From: Verrucomicrobiota bacterium
GTDB taxonomy: Bacteria; Verrucomicrobiota; Verrucomicrobiia; Chthoniobacterales; UBA10450
Length of the DNA stretch: 18,370 nucleotides
Direction of reading: 5' to 3'
NCBI GenBank assembly: GCA_003218785.1
Contig: QHOM01000021.1
Span: 1-18,370 of the forward strand
Shown here: one piece after another, positions 11,540 to 18,055 of the stretch
Layout: the number at the start of each line of letters is the position of its first letter
Numbering within the stretch: the first letter of the stretch is position 1
Program-made: the position numbers and the translations under genes
Notes under the pieces: generated by a model
The model's database searches: none
Seen by the model: the letters and a program-made list of their open reading frames with translations, nothing else
Told to the model about the DNA's origin: nothing

Positions 11540-13990
11540 GTGAAAGAATTTCCGGCAGTACAGGCGGGGACGATCAATCGGCCGGAAAACAGGATGACAA
11601 CTGCCAAGAGAGTTTGCGCAGAATGCGGAGGCACCGTGTTCGCGGATGCGCCACAGGGAGTTTGCAGCGTCTGCCTGTTTCGGACTGGTCTCGCCTCACT
11701 CGAGAACGAAAATGACGAAGCGTTTGCACCAACGATCGCGCGGATGTTGAAAGATTTCGGCGATTACGAATTGCTCGAAGAAATCGGACGCGGCGGCCAG
11801 GGCGTGGTGTATCGAGCGCGGCAAAAAAGTCTCAACCGGATTGTGGCGCTCAAAGTGATTGGCCTCGCTCACTGGGCGACAGAAGCACACGTGAAGCGGT
11901 TTCGCATGGAAGCGGAAGCCGCCGCCCATCTGGACGATCCGCGCATCGTTCCGATTTACGAAATCGGTGACCGTGACGGCGCCTGCTATTTCAGCATGAA
12001 ATTCATCGAAGGCGGGCAGCTCGACAAAATCATCGGCAGCGAGTTGATGCCAGGCCGCAAGGCGGCGGAACTAATGGCAAAGCTGGCGCACACGCTTCAT
12101 CATGCCCATCAAAACGGTGTCCTGCACCGCGACGTCAAGCCGGGTAATATTCTGCTCGACGCAAAAGGCGAACCGCATCTGACCGATTTCGGGCTTGCCC
12201 GGCTGGTGGAAACAGAGAGCACCGTCACACGCACGCTGGAGGTGCTAGGCACACCAAGTTACATGGCGCCTGAGCAAGCCGCCGGTAACAACGCGCAGCT
12301 CACAAGCGCAACTGATGTTTACGGACTTGGCGCAGTCCTTTACCAATTGCTCACTGGCCATCCACCCTTCGCTGGCGCTACGACCTATGAAACCGTGCGG
12401 ATCGTTTGGGAAACGCAGCCACGACAGCTACGGCTCTGCAATCCCAAAGTAGATCGCGACCTCGAGACGATTTGCTTGAAATGTCTCGAAAAGGAGCCGG
12501 CCAAGCGCTACGCCTCGGCCGAGGCGCTCGCGGAAGATATCGAGCGATTTCTGCGCAACGAACCGATTCGATCACGCCGCTCTTCGCAATTGGAGCATGT
12601 CTGGCGCTGGTGCAAGAGGAAAGCGCTTGTCGCCAGCTTGATCGCGGCGCTTACCATCGTCGTTGCCATTGGTCTTGCCGGTGCGCTGTTGGAATTGCGG
12701 CGTGTCCAGGCGGAACGGGTGCTCGTGCGGCGCGCCAATCTTTCCGGGCAAGAAAAGGCCCGCCTGGCAGCCGAGCAGACGAAGAATCCTGCCGCCTACG
12801 ATGCTTATCTGCGTGGCCGCACGTTTCCAGGCGGCTGGCACGAGGATGGTGCGATTCGGTTATTTCAAGAGGCAGTGAAGTTGGAGCCCAGTTTTGCTCA
12901 CGCTTGGGCATATCTCTCCATTGGGCAGAGCGAGAGTTATTGGGTAGGGACCGATCCAAGCCCGGCGCGACTGGCCGCAGCTAAGGACGCCTTGGATCGC
13001 GCGCTCGCGCTTGCCCCAGACTTACCGGAAACTCATCTTGCTCTTGGCCATTACCTCTACCGCGGACCGCATGACTACACTGGCGCGCTGGCGGAATTCC
13101 AGCAGGCCGAAAAGGGTCTTCCGAACAGCGCTGATGTTATCGAAGCGCTCGCTGCACTCCAACGGCGGCTCGGCCATTGGGACGAGGCAGTTGCAGAGCA
13201 ACGCCGCGCCGTTGAGCTTGATCCTCGCAACATCCACGCCTCCTACAGTCTCGCGACTACGTATTGGATACTGCGCCGTTTTCCCGAAGCTCTAGCTACA
13301 GTTGATCGCGCCCTTGCGTGGGTGCCAGCAAATCGCGATCTCGGTCTGGTCTCTATGAAGGCGGATCTCTTTTTGGCGACCGGCGATCTCCAGGCGATGG
13401 AACCGCTGCTCGCAAATCCACGTCTCGATCCGAGCTTGCCTGCTATCTACGCCCTGTTCCAGCACCGCTATGCTGCGGCCATAGAGATACTCTCAAAAGC
13501 GCCGACTACCGACACCGATCGTAACGAACGCAACGTCGAAAAACTTCTTCTCGGTTTGAGTCAACAACGCTCCGGTGACGTCGCCGCCGCACGCGCCACC
13601 TATCAGGACGCGGCGCAGGATTTCAACCGCCAGCTCGAGAAGATGGCGCCGGATTCTTTTGCCGCGGCCGTAACGCATGCTTTTTTGGGCCAGGCTTATG
13701 CGGGCTTGGGCGAAGCGGCCCCTGCTATCGCTGAAGGACAAAGAGCCATGGCGATACAGCCCACTTCCAAAGATCCAGTAGAGGGCCCCGCGAGAGAGGA
13801 GAGAATGGCGAATGTCTACGCTCTACTGGGCGATGCCGATCACGCCGTTCCCATTCTCAAGCGGCTGCTGCAGATACCGTATGCCTTTCCGATTACTCCG
13901 GCGTCGCTGCGACTCGATCCAGTGTGGGATCAAATCCGCAACGATCCTCGTTTTCAGGAATTGGCCTCAGAGAAACAGCCGGTGAAGTAG
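11540..13990 (+). CDS. Transmembrane Ser/Thr protein kinase with zinc ribbon and TPR region
   Basis: An 816-residue signalling protein in four parts. A zinc-ribbon-like start has C26-x2-C29 and C42-x2-C45. A Hanks-type kinase domain (about 76-340) has the glycine loop GRGGQGVV (83-90), ATP lysine K105, catalytic HRDVKPGN (196-203), DFG (216-218) and APE (243-245), all intact, so it should be active. A transmembrane helix (about 362-384) follows. A TPR-type region runs to the C-terminus, opening with NPAAYDAYLRGR (416-427). Which side of the membrane the TPRs face is inferred, probably periplasmic. GTG at 11540 was chosen as nearest to the sigma stop; ATG at 11594 is possible. It probably controls the sigma factor of the preceding gene. 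Confidence 0.93.
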   Translation: MKEFPAVQAGTINRPENRMTTAKRVCAECGGTVFADAPQGVCSVCLFRTGLASLENENDEAFAPTIARMLKDFGDYELLEEIGRGGQGVVYRARQKSLNRIVALKVIGLAHWATEAHVKRFRMEAEAAAHLDDPRIVPIYEIGDRDGACYFSMKFIEGGQLDKIIGSELMPGRKAAELMAKLAHTLHHAHQNGVLHRDVKPGNILLDAKGEPHLTDFGLARLVETESTVTRTLEVLGTPSYMAPEQAAGNNAQLTSATDVYGLGAVLYQLLTGHPPFAGATTYETVRIVWETQPRQLRLCNPKVDRDLETICLKCLEKEPAKRYASAEALAEDIERFLRNEPIRSRRSSQLEHVWRWCKRKALVASLIAALTIVVAIGLAGALLELRRVQAERVLVRRANLSGQEKARLAAEQTKNPAAYDAYLRGRTFPGGWHEDGAIRLFQEAVKLEPSFAHAWAYLSIGQSESYWVGTDPSPARLAAAKDALDRALALAPDLPETHLALGHYLYRGPHDYTGALAEFQQAEKGLPNSADVIEALAALQRRLGHWDEAVAEQRRAVELDPRNIHASYSLATTYWILRRFPEALATVDRALAWVPANRDLGLVSMKADLFLATGDLQAMEPLLANPRLDPSLPAIYALFQHRYAAAIEILSKAPTTDTDRNERNVEKLLLGLSQQRSGDVAAARATYQDAAQDFNRQLEKMAPDSFAAAVTHAFLGQAYAGLGEAAPAIAEGQRAMAIQPTSKDPVEGPAREERMANVYALLGDADHAVPILKRLLQIPYAFPITPASLRLDPVWDQIRNDPRFQELASEKQPVK

Positions 13991-14010
13991 AAAACGCCAA
14001 GCTGAGCATC

Positions 14011-14077
14011 TTGTAGGGCGTTTCTGTGAAAAGCCAATCCTTTTGAGAAATTGGCGTCTGGCACAGACGCCCTACAA
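14011..14077. repeat. GTAG-foot inverted repeat downstream of the kinase gene
   Basis: TTGTAGGGCG (14011-14020) and CGCCCTACAA (14068-14077) are perfect inverse ends. Read on the minus strand the right end is GTAG followed by the hairpin GGCGTCTGTGCCAGACGCC. The left end has drifted (GGCGTTTCTGTG). A GCCAAT/ATTGGC stem lies inside. The element lies 20 bp after the kinase stop and may serve as its mRNA end. Confidence 0.7.
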
Positions 14078-14126
14078 TTCCGCGTTTCACGGCCCGTGGC
14101 AGCCTTTATTTCGTCACTCACCACTT

Positions 14127-14175
14127 TTCCGCGTAACCTCAGCCCAAATTTCCGGCTGTACCTCAGTGATGGCCA
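14127..14175 (+). repeat. Repeat A, copy 1 (5' of secreted protein gene)
   Basis: About 49 bp beginning TTCCGCGTAACCTCAGCC and continuing AAATTTCCGGCTGTAC. It is nearly the same as 16524-16574 and related to 15011-15059. It contains an imperfect hairpin CAGCC/GGCTG. GTAACC and CTGTAC are 17 bp apart, so an ECF-type promoter is one reading. The start codon of the next gene lies at its 3' edge. Confidence 0.75.
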
Positions 14176-14717
14176 TAACAACCACAACAAAAAAACAAAA
14201 CATTAAATCGATACTAACCAACGCAAGATTACGGCTGGCAGCCGCAACTTGTTTAATCCTGGCGGGATTGGCCCTCCCAACAGCGGAGCTCGCACGCGCC
14301 AGCTCGGGTCGTGGCGGCCCGCCAGAGCCAATTACCGTCACGTTCATTATTCCCGACACCGTATGTGGCTTTCCCGTTCAAGAGACAGCCACCGGACTGC
14401 TAGGGGTGATTAGTTTGCCAGGTGGTGGTGTTCTCGTTACCGCCCCAGCTAGCACCGCCGTTTTCACGAATCTTTCCGATCCCACGAAAAGTGTGACGAT
14501 TAATGGTTTTACTGGGCCGGCCATAGTTACCACCGATCAGAATGGCAACACCATCCTAAGGGGCCTGGGTCGCGGCGCTATCTTCGATCCAGCAACGCCA
14601 GGATTCGGGATTCGGTTCCAGATCGAAGATTTTACCCTCGTGTTTGATCCAAACGGCAATCTTCTGTCGGACACCGGGAACGGGCAAGTTACAAATGTCT
14701 GCGACTTGATTAATTGA
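14169..14717 (+). CDS. Small secreted protein of unknown function
   Basis: A 182-residue exported protein. The N-terminus has Lys-rich residues (KKQNIKSILTNARLR, 8-22), a hydrophobic core (LAAATCLILAGLALP, 23-37) and a likely cleavage after ARA (residue 44). The mature part is beta-rich with many Gly, Thr and Asn residues. It has only two cysteines, C66 in DTVCGFP and C178 in NVCDLIN, which could form one disulfide tying the ends. The pattern (Cys near each end, fTNL..PTKSVTINGF, GAIFDPATPG) reminds me of small secreted proteins common in actinobacteria, but I do not recognise a named family. The ATG at 14169 lies in repeat A and no Shine-Dalgarno sequence precedes it, so translation may be leaderless. 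Confidence 0.7.
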   Translation: MAITTTTKKQNIKSILTNARLRLAAATCLILAGLALPTAELARASSGRGGPPEPITVTFIIPDTVCGFPVQETATGLLGVISLPGGGVLVTAPASTAVFTNLSDPTKSVTINGFTGPAIVTTDQNGNTILRGLGRGAIFDPATPGFGIRFQIEDFTLVFDPNGNLLSDTGNGQVTNVCDLIN

Positions 14718-14751
14718 TTTGCTGGTCCCTGCAACTGCAGAAGATAAAGCA

Positions 14752-14789
14752 CCGCTCGCGATCCGCTATCTGAGACGGGTCGCGAGCGG
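14752..14789. other. Stem-loop after the secreted protein gene
   Basis: CCGCTCGCGA (14752-14761) pairs perfectly with TCGCGAGCGG (14780-14789) around an 18-nt loop, 34 bp after the stop codon. No T-run follows, so it is more likely an mRNA-stabilising or Rho-linked structure than a classic terminator. Confidence 0.55.
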
Positions 14790-14811
14790 GCGCACGTTCG
14801 ACCAGCTAAAG

Positions 14812-14843
14812 AGCAGCAATTGGGAATCAGTCGTCACGCCTGA
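14812..14843 (+). repeat. Repeat C, copy 1 (3' of secreted protein gene)
   Basis: Thirty-two bases beginning AGCAGCAATTGGGAATCAG and ending GTCACGCCTGA. They match 17903-17934 downstream of the Kelch gene at 27 of 32 positions in the same orientation. Confidence 0.7.
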
Positions 14844-15010
14844 GCGCGTGGCGGCTCTTTGCCTCATAGCTGTGATCGTTTCGGATCGGTAACCACGAAT
14901 TAACGCGAATTCACACGAAGCTCCGATGGCTATCGCGAAGACCTTCGCAGTTGCATCAGTTCCGATGCAACGACTCACGCGCCATTCGCGTTCTCAGGTT
15001 TTCTGAATGC

Positions 15011-15059
15011 TCCGCGTAACCTCGCCCTGAATTTCAGACTGTACCTTAATAATGACCAG
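15011..15059 (+). repeat. Repeat A, copy 2 (diverged)
   Basis: Starts TCCGCGTAACCTCGCCCTGA and continues AATTTCAGACTGTACCT. It retains GCGTAACCTC, AATTTC and CTGTAC of the other copies at the same spacing. It precedes the 29-codon ORF by 15 bp. Confidence 0.7.
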
Positions 15060-15074
15060 AAAGGACTAAATCCT

Positions 15075-15164
15075 ATGGCAGACTTGATAGATGCCGGCAA
15101 AAAATCATTCATCGACGCATTAAACGAGAACAAACCCGACCTTGCAGCCGCCGGCCAGCGGTAG
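15075..15164 (+). CDS. Possible 29-residue small protein
   Basis: ATG at 15075-15077 opens 29 codons (MADLIDAGKKSFIDALNENK, then PDLAAAGQR) and a TAG. A plausible Shine-Dalgarno AAAGGA lies about 9 bp upstream, after repeat A2, better than those of most genes here. The product is charged, predicted helical, with no signal peptide. I do not recognise it. It could be a real small protein, a leader peptide for the TonB-receptor remnant or the 5' stub of a lost gene; nothing after the stop continues its frame. Confidence 0.4.
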   Translation: MADLIDAGKKSFIDALNENKPDLAAAGQR

Positions 15165-15239
15165 ATAAGGTCTGGGAAAACGTTTGTTCTTTCCCACAGA
15201 GTTTGCTAAACAGCGGAAAGTTTAACGAGAGGACCTATC

Positions 15240-15599
15240 ATCAAGCGACCATTCATGTGGTGCGTGGGATGGGGCATAGCGACAATGGGTTTGCTGCTGT
15301 CCTCGGTCATATTCGCTCAAGAAACTGCCGGTGTAGCGGAAGTGGAACGCGTCATTGTGACCGGTTCCAACATTCCAACCGCAGAAGAAGTCGGCCCAAG
15401 TCCAGTTGATACGTATCGACCCCGAGACATCGAGAAATTAGGCGTCCGAAACGCAACGGATTTTCTCACCAGGCTGCCGCAGGAAATGGGCGATGGAAAG
15501 CGGGTCGCGGGAGCCTCGCTAGGCGGCGGAGCCATTGATATCAACCTGATTCCCTTCTCGATGATCGGGCGAAAGCCTTCGGAGTTATCTTCTGTTTAG
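15240..15599 (+). pseudogene. TonB-dependent receptor remnant (signal peptide and broken plug)
   Basis: The reading frame gives a signal peptide (GIATMGLLLSSVIFAQ), then EVERVIVTGSNIPTAEEVGP and PVDTYRPRDIEKLGVRNATD, which is the start of a TonB-dependent receptor plug domain. Intact receptors have 600-1000 residues and span the outer membrane; this one stops after roughly 115. It appears doubly damaged. LPQEMG is joined directly to DGKRVAGASLGG and AIDINLIPFSMI, which in intact plugs are separated by a longer LRG/LVLVDGKR stretch, so an internal deletion is likely. After PFSMI the frame runs into repeat B1 and stops. The 5' end is also doubtful: a GAGAGGA ribosome site is followed 6 bp later by ATC (15240) instead of ATG; the first ATG is at 15255. 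Confidence 0.8.
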
Positions 15600-15610
15600 A
15601 ATCTCCGCCT
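15584..15610 (+). repeat. Repeat B, copy 1 (left flank of toxin-antitoxin module)
   Basis: Begins GTTATCTTCTGTTTAGA and ends ATCTCCGCCT. It matches 16420-16447 in the same orientation except for one missing A. The stop codon of the TonB-receptor remnant falls in it. Confidence 0.8.
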
Positions 15611-15669
15611 AAGCATTCCGCAGTTGCCGGGGAAGATGGTTGTGAGCGATTCTGACAGATTTCTTGCGT

Positions 15670-15684
15670 GTAAGCATTGCTTAC
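15670..15684. promoter_or_regulatory. Palindrome upstream of the antitoxin gene, candidate operator
   Basis: GTAAGC and GCTTAC are perfect inverse halves separated by ATT, ending 14 bp before the antitoxin ATG. Antitoxins of this type usually bind a palindrome at their own promoter, so this is a natural candidate for autoregulation. The role is inferred from position and symmetry only. Confidence 0.55.
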
Positions 15685-15698
15685 GCCATGGTTTGTTC

Positions 15699-15962
15699 AT
15701 GCATGCAACAATTTACGGTCGCGGACAGATGGTGATACCGGCCAAGGCTAGAAAGGAAGCCCGCATTGGCACGGGCGACGTCGTCAACGTTTTGCCGGAG
15801 GGCGACGGTCGCCTGGTCTTGGTTCGAATGGAACGGCCGAAGCCAAAACCACGGAACAAGGTTCGAATCATTCGCCGAAAAGGGAAACACTCATTGCTTT
15901 CCATTGGCCGGCCGGTTTCGCGCGAGGAAATCTTCAAAGCGCTTGAACAGTTTCCGCCGTGA
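15699..15962 (+). CDS. vapB: AbrB/VapB-type antitoxin
   Basis: An 87-residue protein with an N-terminal swapped-hairpin AbrB DNA-binding domain: ATIYGRGQMVIPAKARKEAR (3-22), IGTGDVVNVLPEGDGRLVLV (23-42). The C-terminal half is basic (KPKPRNKVRIIRRKGKH) and ends with a helix (REEIFKALEQFPP) that would wrap the toxin. The start was set at the ATG 15699-15701 because it opens the AbrB domain. It overlaps the PIN gene by 4 bp (GTGA), the usual arrangement of type II toxin-antitoxin pairs, giving coupled translation and antitoxin excess. A palindrome lies just upstream. Which antitoxin subfamily it belongs to cannot be fixed by eye. Confidence 0.88.
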   Translation: MHATIYGRGQMVIPAKARKEARIGTGDVVNVLPEGDGRLVLVRMERPKPKPRNKVRIIRRKGKHSLLSIGRPVSREEIFKALEQFPP

Positions 15963-16339
15963 TTTACCTGCTTGATGTCAACATACTGATTGCAGCAATT
16001 TGGCGGGACCATCAAGACCAGCCTAGGGTTGAGGCCTGGTTGCGCGGCAAACAAACGGCCACTTGCCCGATTAGCGAACTGGGCTTTTTGCGAATCAGCA
16101 GCGGCGACACGTTTCCATTTCGGGCCGAACCGCAGCCCTGCCGAAACGCTCTTTCGGAATTTGTTCAGAAGAACCGCTGCCGATTTGTCCCTGATGATTT
16201 TTCACCGCAAAGAATCGACGCACAATCGAGCAGGCAATTTACCGATTTGTATCTTGCCGAACTGGCCGAAAGACATCGAATGAAACTGGCGACGCTCGAC
16301 GCGCGCATTTCCGATCGAGCCATTGCGCTCGTTTCTTGA
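15959..16339 (+). CDS. vapC: PIN-domain toxin, VapC type
   Basis: A 126-residue PIN-domain ribonuclease, expected to cleave RNA (tRNA or rRNA in characterised VapC toxins) when not bound by its antitoxin. The acidic active-site set is complete: D6 in LLDVNILIA, E40 in ISELGFLRI, D96 in FTDLYLAELA and D114 in ATLDARI, with the metal-binding site of the family. Length is usual (about 125-140). It starts with GTG at 15959-15961, overlapping the antitoxin stop by 4 bp. The pair lies between two direct copies of repeat B, so the unit may have arrived or been exchanged as one piece. The target RNA cannot be deduced. Confidence 0.9.
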   Translation: MIYLLDVNILIAAIWRDHQDQPRVEAWLRGKQTATCPISELGFLRISSGDTFPFRAEPQPCRNALSEFVQKNRCRFVPDDFSPQRIDAQSSRQFTDLYLAELAERHRMKLATLDARISDRAIALVS

Positions 16340-16419
16340 AGCCGCAATCTCGTTTCGTTTCTAACAGGAGGAAGCGAAGGTCTTTCTAGTTTGGGCAGAA
16401 CAGAATGTTTGTTCCCTTT

Positions 16420-16447
16420 GTTATCTTCTGTTTAGAAATCTCCGCCT
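16420..16447 (+). repeat. Repeat B, copy 2 (right flank of toxin-antitoxin module)
   Basis: Begins GTTATCTTCTGTTTAGAAA and ends TCTCCGCCT. It is a direct repeat of 15584-15610 with one extra A. The two copies enclose 15611-16419, which holds only the vapBC pair and its flanks. Confidence 0.8.
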
Positions 16448-16523
16448 GACCGCTCCCAATCCGTGACATCCGGAGCCTGCCCGCCGTTGCGGGTAATCCG
16501 CGGTTTTCAAAAGATTTCCGCAT

Positions 16524-16574
16524 TTCCGCGTAACCTCAGCCGAAATTTCCGGCTGTACATCCGTGAACGGCCAG
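16524..16574 (+). repeat. Repeat A, copy 3 (5' of Kelch gene)
   Basis: Begins TTCCGCGTAACCTCAGCCG and continues AAATTTCCGGCTGTAC. It is the copy closest to 14127-14175, differing at few positions. The hairpin is best here: CAGCCG/CGGCTG with a 7-nt AAATTTC loop. Confidence 0.78.
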
Positions 16575-16683
16575 AAATGAGCTCCTCAACAACGAGAAAT
16601 CAAAGAAGGCCAAAAAAGTGAAAAGAAAACTTGTCAGCGCTTGGACTTTTCCATTAAAACGAGAATCCGCGGTGATAAACAAA

Positions 16684-16689
16684 AAGGAG
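16684..16689 (+). promoter_or_regulatory. Ribosome binding site that fixes the Kelch gene start
   Basis: AAGGAG lies 9 bp upstream of the ATG at 16699-16701, the strongest Shine-Dalgarno sequence seen in the window. It decides for this start over the in-frame GTG at 16618. Confidence 0.75.
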
Positions 16690-16698
16690 ATTAAAATC

Positions 16699-17883
16699 AT
16701 GAACAAACAAAACATCATCCAGCTTCTGAAAACCGGGATAGGCGCTAAGAAATGCCGCTGCCTTGCCGCCGCAATTATCCTGACCGCCGCAGCGGCGAGT
16801 TTTGCGCCAGCAGCTTTGGCGCAGGCGATCAGCTGGACGCCGGCAAATCCGATGAATAAGGCGCGCGCATTTTTCACGGCAACCAAACTCCTCAACGGCG
16901 ATGTCCTGGTGGCTGGGGGGTATGATGGCACGATCTTTCCACCCAACTTCCCAGACGCCGAAATCTACAACTGGCACACGGGGGAGTGGACGCTCATCTC
17001 GCCTATGAACTCGGCTCGAGCCGCGGCGGTTGACGTGCGCCTCGAGGACGGCCGCGTGCTGGTCATCGGCGGCGCCGACGCGGACTTCAACTTCCTTGAT
17101 AGCGCCGAAATCTACGACCCGAGCACCGGTACCTGGTCATTTACGGGCTCGATGAATGAGCCGCGCTTCGAGGACTTCGTGGCAGTGCTGCTGCCCGGGC
17201 GCAAGGTCCTCATTGCAGGCGGATTTGGACCCCCGTTCAACGCCCTGAACTCCGCCGAGATCTACGATGAGGCGACCAACACCTGGACTCCCACGGGAAG
17301 CATGAACGTCGCCCGTGCCGAGTTCGCGTACGTCGTGCTCCACGATGGCCGCGTTCTGGCGGTGGGAGGCGTTGCGGACGACCTAACACCCATCGCTTCG
17401 GCGGAGATCTATAATCCAGCGACCGGCACCTGGACTTTAACCGGGAGCATGAGTACTGGGCGTAATGATCTTGCGGTTGTAGTTCTGCATGACGGCAGGG
17501 TCTTGGGCGCCGGCGGGGGCATGGGAGATGAAGAGCTGCCCCGGTACGCCTCGGCAGAGATCTTCGATCCCCACACGGGGCAGTGGACTCCGACCGGCGA
17601 TATGACAGCGCCCCGCAGCGAGACGGAGCATGCCGTGGTTCGTCTGCCCGACGGTCGGGTGCTGGTGCCCGGGGGCCACACAGCTCCGCATTTGCCGGTG
17701 TCTAGTGCCGATCTCTATGACCCGCGGACAGGGACCTGGACGGCGGCTGGATTCATGAGCATTCCCCGAGCCGGTCACGTCGCGGTACTCCTGAACGGCA
17801 ATCGCGGCGTGTTGGTGATGGGCGGATACAGCATCGAGGGCGGGGTGTCCACGACCAGTGTAGATATCTTCCAAACCCGCTGA
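16699..17883 (+). CDS. Secreted seven-bladed Kelch-repeat protein
   Basis: A 394-residue exported beta-propeller. A signal peptide (basic KKCR near 17-20, hydrophobic LAAAIILTAAAASFAP, cleavage after ALA at about 41) is followed by seven Kelch units. Each has a VLVxGG-type strand (VLVAGG, VLVIGG, VLIAGG, VLAVGG, VLGAGG, VLVPGG, VLVMGG) and, between them, six SAEIYDPxTGxW...GSM...R segments. The first half-unit (PMNKARAFFTAT) and last SVDIFQTR would close the ring. Kelch propellers bind proteins or sugars, and some are galactose-oxidase-like, but no copper or redox residues were identified, so the ligand is unknown. The DNA of the repeat region looks more GC-rich than its AT-rich upstream, compatible with acquisition. 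It shares its 5' repeat, signal peptide style and 3' repeat with the gene at 14169. Confidence 0.9.
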   Translation: MNKQNIIQLLKTGIGAKKCRCLAAAIILTAAAASFAPAALAQAISWTPANPMNKARAFFTATKLLNGDVLVAGGYDGTIFPPNFPDAEIYNWHTGEWTLISPMNSARAAAVDVRLEDGRVLVIGGADADFNFLDSAEIYDPSTGTWSFTGSMNEPRFEDFVAVLLPGRKVLIAGGFGPPFNALNSAEIYDEATNTWTPTGSMNVARAEFAYVVLHDGRVLAVGGVADDLTPIASAEIYNPATGTWTLTGSMSTGRNDLAVVVLHDGRVLGAGGGMGDEELPRYASAEIFDPHTGQWTPTGDMTAPRSETEHAVVRLPDGRVLVPGGHTAPHLPVSSADLYDPRTGTWTAAGFMSIPRAGHVAVLLNGNRGVLVMGGYSIEGGVSTTSVDIFQTR

Positions 17884-17902
17884 CGGCGGTAGCTAAACAA
17901 CC

Positions 17903-17934
17903 AGCCGCAATTCGCAATCAGCCGTCACGCCTCA
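17903..17934 (+). repeat. Repeat C, copy 2 (3' of Kelch gene)
   Basis: Begins AGCCGCAATTCGCAATCAG and ends GTCACGCCTCA. It matches 14812-14843 at 27 of 32 positions, 19 bp after the Kelch stop. Confidence 0.7.
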
Positions 17935-18055
17935 CAGCCTGGCAGCTTTTTGTTTGCGCTGGGAGAGATCGACAACTTTACGTAAGAGCGATTGCAGCTC
18001 GCACTTTCGCCCCATTCGTGTGCGCAGTATTCTCTTCTGTGAGACGGGTTTCGCA

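Larger units (their letters stand above)
14718..15074. other. Gene-free spacer with stem-loops and repeats
   Basis: This 357-bp gap has no convincing gene. It holds a 10-bp perfect stem at 14752-14789, repeat C1 (14812-14843), a short ACGAATTAACGCGAATTC run near 14893, an 8-bp perfect hairpin GTTGCATC/GATGCAAC at 14950-14971, and repeat A2 (15011-15059). Neither hairpin has a T-run, so intrinsic terminators are not supported. Confidence 0.6.
16340..16698. other. Gene-free spacer upstream of the Kelch gene
   Basis: This 359-bp gap holds repeat B2 (16420-16447), repeat A3 (16524-16574) and the Kelch ribosome binding site (16684-16689). A reading frame from GTG 16618 enters the Kelch gene in frame, but its extra residues (basic, then VINKKEIKI) do not look like a signal peptide, so I treat it as 5' leader. 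Confidence 0.6.

Noticed and set aside
14812..17934. Repeat C as integron attC sites
   Set aside because: No attC core (GTTRRRY and inverse) or folded imperfect palindrome was seen, and no integrase is present.
17930..17970. Intrinsic terminator after the Kelch gene (AGCTTTTTG)
   Set aside because: A T-run is present, but the preceding stem would be only about 4 bp.
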